Positions 33,688 through 39,651 of a stretch of DNA of 39,651 nt are shown piece after piece (the stretch's first letter is position 1; every line of letters starts with the position of its first letter). The notes beneath the pieces were generated by a model. The model was not told the origin of the DNA. It made no database searches and saw only the letters and a list, made by a program, of their open reading frames with translations. Position numbers and translations under genes: made by a program. The DNA comes from JAZDFC01 sp043808235 (GTDB taxonomy: Bacteria; Bacteroidota; Ignavibacteria; Ignavibacteriales; Melioribacteraceae), in contig JAZDFC010000063.1 of NCBI GenBank assembly GCA_043808235.1, positions 1 through 39,651 of the forward strand, read 5' to 3'.

Positions 33688-34368
33688 TCATTTTAATGAC
33701 CATCCAATTTTTATTGCCACAGTTCCGCTAAAAAAATATTGGCTACCTTCTCCAAAAGGTTTATGATAAGAGAACTCATATTCAGTTACGGCAATTGGAT
33801 TAGCGCTTACGGTTCTGCTTGAAATATAACGCAAGCCAACACCAGCTGAAAAGTCGGCTGTAAATCCGGCTACTGAAATACTTTGATATCCGTACTTTAC
33901 ATGAATAGCAAATTCATTTCTGAAAATGGAATATTCTTCAATTATATTATTACTGAGTTCCGGTTGAGTGTCTTTGATTATTGATTCCACCGAATGTTCT
34001 TTTTTAGCATCGAGATAGCGGTATAAAAAATCGACACTGAAATATTGACCCGTATAATTAAAAGTGCTTACATCTATGTATTTCCTTATCTCCGATTCAA
34101 AGGCAAATCCACTTGAGCTTTTGAGATTGATCATAAAAAATTCCGGTTTTCTGTTTACGTGAAATGAAAAACCAATTTCAGTATTTATAGAGATGTCGTT
34201 CGAAACCCCTTTTTCAAAACCGAATTGAATTGTTGAACTACTATAATAATATCCCGTTAGGAGATCCAAAGCGCTGAATTTTATTATATTATCATTTGCA
34301 GTGTCTTCTAGTTGCGAAAACAGAACCGAAAAACAATAGAAGAATATTAATAACGTCTTTTTGATCAT
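33688..34368 (-). CDS. Hypothetical exported, probably outer-membrane beta-barrel protein
   Basis: Not assigned to a known family. The 226-residue product has a signal peptide (MIKKTLLIFFYCFSVLFSQ). Strand-rich segments with aromatic girdle residues follow (SSTIQFGFEKGVSNDISI, YTGQYFSVDFLYRYL, FAIHVKYGYQSISVAGF, FSAGVGLRYISSRTV), closing with a final strand YFFSGTVAIKIGWSLK. This fits an eight-strand barrel, though the last residue is not aromatic. It lies 27 bp after the DJ-1/propeller gene and overlaps the longest form of the next gene. Confidence 0.65.
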   Translation of the reverse strand: MIKKTLLIFFYCFSVLFSQLEDTANDNIIKFSALDLLTGYYYSSSTIQFGFEKGVSNDISINTEIGFSFHVNRKPEFFMINLKSSSGFAFESEIRKYIDVSTFNYTGQYFSVDFLYRYLDAKKEHSVESIIKDTQPELSNNIIEEYSIFRNEFAIHVKYGYQSISVAGFTADFSAGVGLRYISSRTVSANPIAVTEYEFSYHKPFGEGSQYFFSGTVAIKIGWSLK

Positions 34369-34395
34369 ATTAGCTCATTGATCTTAATTATTTGA

Positions 34396-36519
34396 TTAAC
34401 GAATGAGAAGCATTTTTTTTGTTTGAATCATATCATCTTTTGATAACTTATAAAAGTATACTCCGCTCACTAAATATGACGCATCAAAATTTACACGGTG
34501 TTCTCCCGCCGGCATGTATTCGTTCAAAATGTTTCTTACAATTCTCCCCAAACTGTCGTAAACATTCAACGAAATAAAATCACCGGCGGATAACGAGAAC
34601 ACTATGTTCGTGTTGGGATTGAATGGGTTTGGATAATTTTGCATCAACTTAAAATTTAACTCGGGCGAGTCCGAATCTTGAATTCCGGTTAATAACAATT
34701 CAATCGGAATTTTAATAAACAGCACATCGAATGCGCCGGCGCCGATGGAATTTGTATGTCCGGTAATAACTACAAATTTTTTATCTTTAGTCAAAATACC
34801 TTCCGAAGCCCATTCGGATTTGCTGTCCTTAATAATCTGTTTTTTGATAACATTTCCCGATCCGTTAATACCCAGCACATAAATATTATTATTAGTGGAT
34901 GCGGATTTTGTAGTCCCGCAGACAATATAATTATCATCATCCCGTTTTAGAACCGAAGCGCCGTAATCATAAAATGTTCCTTCACCAAACCGCTTGTTCC
35001 ATTTCATTGTTTCATTGGGTGTTGTTTTCATTACATATACATCATACAAATTCTGGCTTGTTATATCAGCATCGCCAACAATCATGTAATTTCCTTCATC
35101 GGCAGGGCATATTGAATTTCCCCAATTTTGATAGGACGATTCACCATAATTTTTGGTGAAATTGCAATTACCGGCATCATCCATTTCGAACAGATAAACA
35201 TCGCGGTTACCCCATCCCTGCGAATTAAATACTCCAGTCGATCCGACAATTAAAAAATTTCCGTCATTGGTTTCAATAATGTCTTTTGCAAATTGCGATT
35301 TGTCATCCCCCTTTGTTTTTGTCCAAAGTGTATCGCCGTTCGAATCGGTATAAATAATGTAAACATCATCCTGTCCTTTCCCGAATGACTCGGTAAAGCC
35401 GGCAATCAAATAATTGCCGGTTGAAGTTTCAATAATTTTATTAGCTTGTTCCGAACCTGTTCCACCGTAATATTTCTGCCAAATTTCATTTCCATTTGCA
35501 TCTGTTTTTATCAGATAAACATCATCATCGCCTGCACCGAAAGAAGTGGTGAAACCGGCAACAACAAAACCCCCATCGTCACATTCCGTAATTGAATTTG
35601 CATAATCGCTGCCGGCTCCGCCAAAAGTTTTTGTCCACAATTGATTCCCATCCGCATCGGTTTTTATGATAAGAACATCGGCGTAACCCTGCCCTTGCGA
35701 AAGAGTATAACCTGCAATAACGAATCCGCCATCTTCTGTTTCACATACTGCTCTTCCACCGTCAGAGAAAGTCCCGCCATATGTTTTAGAGATAACATCA
35801 TCAGCAGAAAATTTAGGAATGTTTCCACTTCTCCAATCATTACTTGTAATCTTATTCTTGTTCTTAATCTTATTTTTACTCTGCCGGTCAACAGCTTTAG
35901 CAATTGCATTGCAGTTTTGAATGTTGAAGAAATCTCCCGCGGCAGTAGTGACAATATTGCCGTCAATCACCGGGTAGTGATTTTTCCCAACAAAATTTGC
36001 GCCGGCTGCGGTATATTCACCGCTGTACTTCGGATTTCCGGTAACATTCTTACCATTGATAACTCCTGCTGAGGCTAAAACTCGTACGCCGGTGCAAGTC
36101 GCTGCAACAACTATTCCTGCATTGACAGCAGATTGTATTAAATTAATGGCTGCTTGGTTATTTATTAAATCATTACATGGCGGGGTAGTTGTCCAGGTAG
36201 TTGCAGACATAACAACAACACAATCATATTCCGTTACATCAGTAATATCGGGAATTAGAATGTCTGTTTTTACGTTCGGGCAGCCCAGCGGACCTGCATA
36301 TACGGGACAAGGTTGAACATAATTTGTTAAACCGGTGATTGTGATATCCCAACCGAATCTTTCGAAATTATCTTTATTTAGATAGTAGTTAGCGCCGTAC
36401 TGCCCGGGTAAAACGATTAATACTTTTATTTGGTTTTGAGCATTCAAATTGGTTAATAGCAATAGTATCATCGATGTAATTAAACCGACATTTCTTAAAA
36501 AATTATTAGATGCTTTCAT
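34396..36519 (-). CDS. T9SS-secreted DJ-1/PfpI-domain + delta-60-type propeller fusion
   Basis: A 707-residue protein. A signal peptide (about 10-28) leads to a DJ-1/PfpI domain (30-215) with the strand IKVLIVLPG and the nucleophile elbow AATCTGVR (Cys142). A basic linker rich in Asn/Lys (KNKIKNKNK) follows. Residues 235-610 contain about seven repeats of roughly 50 residues, each with GG..SD.A..I.E...GGF..AG and D.Y.IKTDA.GN..W, a propeller of the delta-60/PQQ-like kind. The last 85 residues are a T9SS sorting domain (QNYPNPFNPNTNIVFSL, VYFYKL). A GGGG-rich ribosome site precedes the ATG. It is the first gene of the nine-gene run. No family with this full architecture is known to me. Confidence 0.85.
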   Translation of the reverse strand: MKASNNFLRNVGLITSMILLLLTNLNAQNQIKVLIVLPGQYGANYYLNKDNFERFGWDITITGLTNYVQPCPVYAGPLGCPNVKTDILIPDITDVTEYDCVVVMSATTWTTTPPCNDLINNQAAINLIQSAVNAGIVVAATCTGVRVLASAGVINGKNVTGNPKYSGEYTAAGANFVGKNHYPVIDGNIVTTAAGDFFNIQNCNAIAKAVDRQSKNKIKNKNKITSNDWRSGNIPKFSADDVISKTYGGTFSDGGRAVCETEDGGFVIAGYTLSQGQGYADVLIIKTDADGNQLWTKTFGGAGSDYANSITECDDGGFVVAGFTTSFGAGDDDVYLIKTDANGNEIWQKYYGGTGSEQANKIIETSTGNYLIAGFTESFGKGQDDVYIIYTDSNGDTLWTKTKGDDKSQFAKDIIETNDGNFLIVGSTGVFNSQGWGNRDVYLFEMDDAGNCNFTKNYGESSYQNWGNSICPADEGNYMIVGDADITSQNLYDVYVMKTTPNETMKWNKRFGEGTFYDYGASVLKRDDDNYIVCGTTKSASTNNNIYVLGINGSGNVIKKQIIKDSKSEWASEGILTKDKKFVVITGHTNSIGAGAFDVLFIKIPIELLLTGIQDSDSPELNFKLMQNYPNPFNPNTNIVFSLSAGDFISLNVYDSLGRIVRNILNEYMPAGEHRVNFDASYLVSGVYFYKLSKDDMIQTKKMLLIR

Positions 36520-36906
36520 TTCATCCCCGCTTGATTTTATTATTTCACTATACCATTTGAAGAATTGTTTAATTCATCCAATAGAATGAACAAATACTGC
36601 CAAATGAATTTCTTTGTTCGATAATTAGTAAGAAAACCTATAAGGAGAATTAGGTAAATGACTAAGGGTAGAATTATATGATATCCGGTAACATTCGATC
36701 ATTACGAAAGGTATTATTTCGGTATAATTTGATTTGTCAACATAAAGACTCATCATTCTGTTCTGAAGATGCGAAGGAGTGCTTTTATTAAAAGATTTAA
36801 AACAAATCGAATTGATACAGATTTAAGTAAAGAAAATAAAATCCGATAGTCAGTTAATTATTGTTTTTTTGTATTTTAGAAATGAAAATTCACTTTGAAA
36901 ACCAAA
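36520..36906. other. Intergenic region between divergent genes
   Basis: About 390 bp separating the nine-gene exported run (minus) from the histidine kinase (plus). It must contain both promoters. On the minus strand GCGGGGA lies just before the first gene, with a TATAGT-like hexamer about 38 bp upstream of its start but no convincing -35 element. No ORF above a few codons, no tRNA and no strong hairpin were seen. Confidence 0.5.
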
Positions 36907-38205
36907 ATGCTGGATAAACTAAAACATCACTTGTGGAATTTGTTCTCGAGCGGCTTGCCGAAAGAATATGACATTGATGTGCTTCGTAAATTATTTTTAG
37001 TTAATCTGCTCATAATTTTCGGTGTATTTTTTCTTGGATTATTAGGCATTATAGCGTTTCTTCAACAAAATTATGCACTTGGAATTGTTGATTACACTGT
37101 CTTTATTTTTTTAATATGGCTCTTTGTTTTTATACGAAAGACGAAGAAATATCAGTTGTCCGTACTAATCGGTACATTAGTTACAGGATGCTTTTATTTT
37201 TACCTTATTGCTTCCGGCGGTGTAAATAATACAGCTTTTGTTTGGGCATTTACATTCCCATTAATTGCACTTTTTTTGCTCGGTACAAGATTAGGTGGGA
37301 TCTTATCATTAGCATTATTAGCGATAGCGGGAATAGTATTTTTATTCGGGGGAAATGTTTCGTTTTTTACTAAATACGATGCCAACTTAATAATCCGCTT
37401 TATCCCGGCTTATTTAGCTGTTCTTATGTTTGCTTTAGTAATGGAAAAGATTCGGGGTATTGTGCAGAATCAGCTCAGAACATCCAACACAGGACTTGTA
37501 AAGGCAATCGGTGAGTTGAAAAGTGCTAATGATTTGAAAACTCAACTGTTATATATTGCCGCTCACGATTTGAAGAATCCGCTTAACACAATTAAAAGTG
37601 GTGCAGATTATTTGCTTCAAGAGGATATAGCAGCAGATGATCGCATAGAATTATTAAAAATGATCAGTAATTCAACGAACTCAATGCTATCAATTATCAG
37701 CGATTTATTGGACAGCGCCGAAATTGAAGCCAGTGAATTCACACTCAAATGGGAAGAAACTGATATCAACTTTATTCTATGCGGAATTATTGACGGAGTG
37801 GAGTTCTCTGCAAAACAAAAAAATCAAAAAATTATTTTTGAATGCCCGGAGAAAATTAAAGTTGTTGGCGATTCAAGTAAACTTAAAATCGCATTTCAAA
37901 ATGTTATTGATAACGCGATAAAATACTCTCCCACGGGTACATCAATAAATATTTCGGTAAAGAATTTACACCCGAATTTGCTGGTTCAGGTTAAGGATGA
38001 GGGGGAAGGTTTTAGTGAAGAAGATAAAAAAAAGGTTTTTGGAAAATTTCAGAGACTTTCAGCCCGACCTACAGCAGGCGAATCATCAACGGGTCTGGGC
38101 TTATCAATAGTAAAAAGTATTATCGATCTTCATAACGGTTCTATCTGGATTGAAAGTGAAAAGGGAAAAGGTACTACCTTTAATATTCTTCTTAAAAAAG
38201 AGTAG
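36907..38205 (+). CDS. Membrane sensor histidine kinase
   Basis: A 432-residue kinase. Six hydrophobic segments (about 28-180) with ASGGVNNTAFVWAFTFPLIA form the sensor. A HisKA domain follows with HDLKNPL (His220), then a HATPase domain with N-box NVIDNAIKYSP, G1 VKDEGEGF, and G2 STGLGLSIVK. All catalytic motifs are intact. The membrane sensor has no recognised extracellular domain. A TTG at 36895 would add four residues; ATG 36907 is preferred. No response regulator is adjacent in the same direction. It is divergent from the exported cluster and convergent with a LytTR regulator 15 bp away, so its partner is unknown. Confidence 0.88.
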   Translation: MLDKLKHHLWNLFSSGLPKEYDIDVLRKLFLVNLLIIFGVFFLGLLGIIAFLQQNYALGIVDYTVFIFLIWLFVFIRKTKKYQLSVLIGTLVTGCFYFYLIASGGVNNTAFVWAFTFPLIALFLLGTRLGGILSLALLAIAGIVFLFGGNVSFFTKYDANLIIRFIPAYLAVLMFALVMEKIRGIVQNQLRTSNTGLVKAIGELKSANDLKTQLLYIAAHDLKNPLNTIKSGADYLLQEDIAADDRIELLKMISNSTNSMLSIISDLLDSAEIEASEFTLKWEETDINFILCGIIDGVEFSAKQKNQKIIFECPEKIKVVGDSSKLKIAFQNVIDNAIKYSPTGTSINISVKNLHPNLLVQVKDEGEGFSEEDKKKVFGKFQRLSARPTAGESSTGLGLSIVKSIIDLHNGSIWIESEKGKGTTFNILLKKE

Positions 38206-38220
38206 CAACTAAACTAACTC

Positions 38221-38943
38221 TCATCTCATTTTCTCTTTCAGTTTTGCAGCGTATCGTCGGCTCATTATTAACGGTTTAGGTTCATTCTTCATAAATACTT
38301 GGAAAGAGGAGTTGAACCACTCCTCAACCCGATCAACAAATTCCAAATTGATAATTGTATTGCGATGAATCCTTGCGAATTGGGCTTGGGGCAATCGTTC
38401 TTCCCATTCTTTCATTGTTTTTAAAACCAATCCTTTTATATTGTTCGAACACAGCAATTCCGAATAATTACCAGCAGAAGAAATTTTTATAATGGAACTG
38501 ATTTTTACGAACTGAAAAGAATTATTAATCATCACAAAGATATTCTCATCAGGCGAAAACCTTTTTTCAAATGCATCCTCAATTTCATGCCGATCTTCTA
38601 ATCTTTCCAAAGCAAGCTCAAGTCGCTTTTTGGTGACGGGTTTCAAAAGATAATCCTGCGCATTAACTTCGAATGCTTTTATTGCGTACTCGTCAAAAGC
38701 GGTTACGAAGATAACTTTTATTCCTTTGTCGATAAAACGCAGAAGCTCAAATCCCGATTTCCCCGGCATCTGTATATCGAGGAATAATAAATCGGGATCT
38801 AATTTTTTCAATAGTACCTCAGCTTCGTCAACCGAAGATGCTTCGCCAATAATTTCTATCGCGCTAAATTCTTCGAGCATTGCTTTCAAATCCTGCCGCG
38901 CAAGTTTTTCGTCATCAACTATCAGCGCCGAATGTTTTTTCAC
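38221..38943 (-). CDS. LytTR-family response regulator
   Basis: A 240-residue transcription factor. The receiver domain (1-115) has acidic pair Asp10/Asp11, phospho-acceptor Asp56 (LDIQMPG), Thr81 and Lys101 (LLKPV). The C-terminal LytTR DNA-binding domain (140-238) has FVKISSIIKISSAGNY, ARIHRNTIINLEFV and IMSRRYAAKLKE. It is the LytR/AlgR type. The start codon overlaps the stop of the kinase gene by 4 nt (ATGA), so the two form a two-component pair. Confidence 0.93.
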   Translation of the reverse strand: MKKHSALIVDDEKLARQDLKAMLEEFSAIEIIGEASSVDEAEVLLKKLDPDLLFLDIQMPGKSGFELLRFIDKGIKVIFVTAFDEYAIKAFEVNAQDYLLKPVTKKRLELALERLEDRHEIEDAFEKRFSPDENIFVMINNSFQFVKISSIIKISSAGNYSELLCSNNIKGLVLKTMKEWEERLPQAQFARIHRNTIINLEFVDRVEEWFNSSFQVFMKNEPKPLIMSRRYAAKLKEKMR

Positions 38944-39651
38944 GATACCTCCATATCAATTTCGAGAATTGCTTTTACAAAACCATCATCTTCAAATACG
39001 TTAAATTTATGTTTGTCGGGGTAAATAAGATTAAGTCTGTTTCGAATATTTTCCAATCCGGTTTTTGTGCTATTCTCATTCAAACCGGCTTGCGGCTCAA
39101 GCCATTTGCCCGAATTTGAAATTGTAACAGTTAGATTTTTATTTTCAACCGCCGCGTCAATTTTTATTTTAAGCGGTAGTTGCGATGTTTTCATTCCATA
39201 CTTAATTGCGTTTTCGATTAATGGATGAATAATGAAAGAGGGTACAAGAAAATCTCCCGCCGCCGGATCAATTGAAAAATCAAATTCAATCTTGTCATCG
39301 AAACGGATTTTCTCAATCTCGGCGTAATACCGTATCGCTTCTATTTCATCGTTAAGCGCAACCTTAGAACCGCTTTTTGTAATCAAGGAATATCTGTAAA
39401 ATTCGGATAGCTTACTTACCATTTCAACAGCAGCTTTGGGATTAGTACGAATGAGTGCACGCAGAGAGCTGAAAGAATTAAACAGGAAATGCGGATTTAC
39501 CTGGTAACGAAGCATTTGAAGCTGGGCAGTCTGTGCAAGAAAATCAGCCTTTTGTGCCCGCTCTCTTTCGGTAGATATGTCAAACCAAAATTTTATTCCA
39601 AAATAAAGCATACTCCATGCTGTCATTATCGGAAAAAGCTGGGTCATTCGG
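38940..39651 (-). CDS. LytS-type sensor histidine kinase (5' end beyond the window)
   Basis: At least 237 residues of a kinase with the His_kinase domain: QVNPHFLFNSFSSLRALI carries the phospho-acceptor His. The HATPase part has HPLIENAIKYGMK and TGLENIRNRLNLIY. A hydrophobic segment at the beginning (MTAWSMLYFGIKFWF) is probably the last helix of a membrane sensor. The reading frame is open to the window edge, so the start and sensor domain are missing. It works with the LytTR regulator, overlapping it by 4 nt. Confidence 0.9.
   Translation of the reverse strand, partial: RMTQLFPIMTAWSMLYFGIKFWFDISTERERAQKADFLAQTAQLQMLRYQVNPHFLFNSFSSLRALIRTNPKAAVEMVSKLSEFYRYSLITKSGSKVALNDEIEAIRYYAEIEKIRFDDKIEFDFSIDPAAGDFLVPSFIIHPLIENAIKYGMKTSQLPLKIKIDAAVENKNLTVTISNSGKWLEPQAGLNENSTKTGLENIRNRLNLIYPDKHKFNVFEDDGFVKAILEIDMEVS

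Overview
The window looks like chromosomal DNA from a member of the Bacteroidota/Ignavibacteriota (FCB) lineage. Three large exported proteins end in the NYPNPFNP...G(I/V)YFY(R/K)L type C-terminal domain used by the type IX secretion system. The envelope genes are of Gram-negative type (LolCDE, DsbD, WaaE-like glycosyltransferase, outer-membrane-barrel-like proteins). None of the six complete tRNA genes encodes its 3' CCA, and many genes lack a clear Shine-Dalgarno site. No phage, insertion sequence, rRNA or CRISPR array was seen.

Positions 1-600 hold a minus-strand tRNA-Gly/tRNA-Cys pair and a small GIY-YIG nuclease gene, with part of that unit duplicated at the window edge. Positions 689-7244 are core genes: a UPF0316 membrane protein, then a plus-strand run pcm, miaA, a split AtuA pair, prfB, a YjbQ-type gene, a glycosyltransferase and an MGMT-like gene. 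prfB is read through a +1 frameshift site whose in-frame stop is UAA. Positions 7248-8594 are a minus-strand envelope-stress pair (LiaF-like and PspC). Positions 8789-17881 are plus-strand metabolism and maintenance: nadE, dsbD, korA-korB, an NrnA-type DHH phosphoesterase and the M17 aminopeptidase pepA. Positions 17889-22174 are minus strand: an ArsR-DUF2087-GIY-YIG fusion regulator and the lolE-lolC-lolD transporter.

Positions 22280-23100 are a tRNA island (Pro, Arg, His, Glu) with two damaged tRNA-Pro-like copies in which the anticodon arm is exactly replaced by a 7-bp palindrome. A plsC-like acyltransferase gene follows.

Positions 24171-36519 are a nine-gene, same-strand, closely spaced run in which every product appears exported. 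It contains three T9SS cargo proteins (an Asp-box propeller, an Ntn-type amidohydrolase and a DJ-1/PfpI-propeller fusion), two small barrel-like proteins, two PD40 propellers (one a lipoprotein), a class C beta-lactamase-like hydrolase and an exported TPR-GNAT protein. It is flanked by a divergent histidine kinase and then a LytTR regulator/LytS-type kinase pair that runs off the window. This accessory run is the best candidate for an undescribed extracytoplasmic function, but its substrate cannot be read from the sequence.
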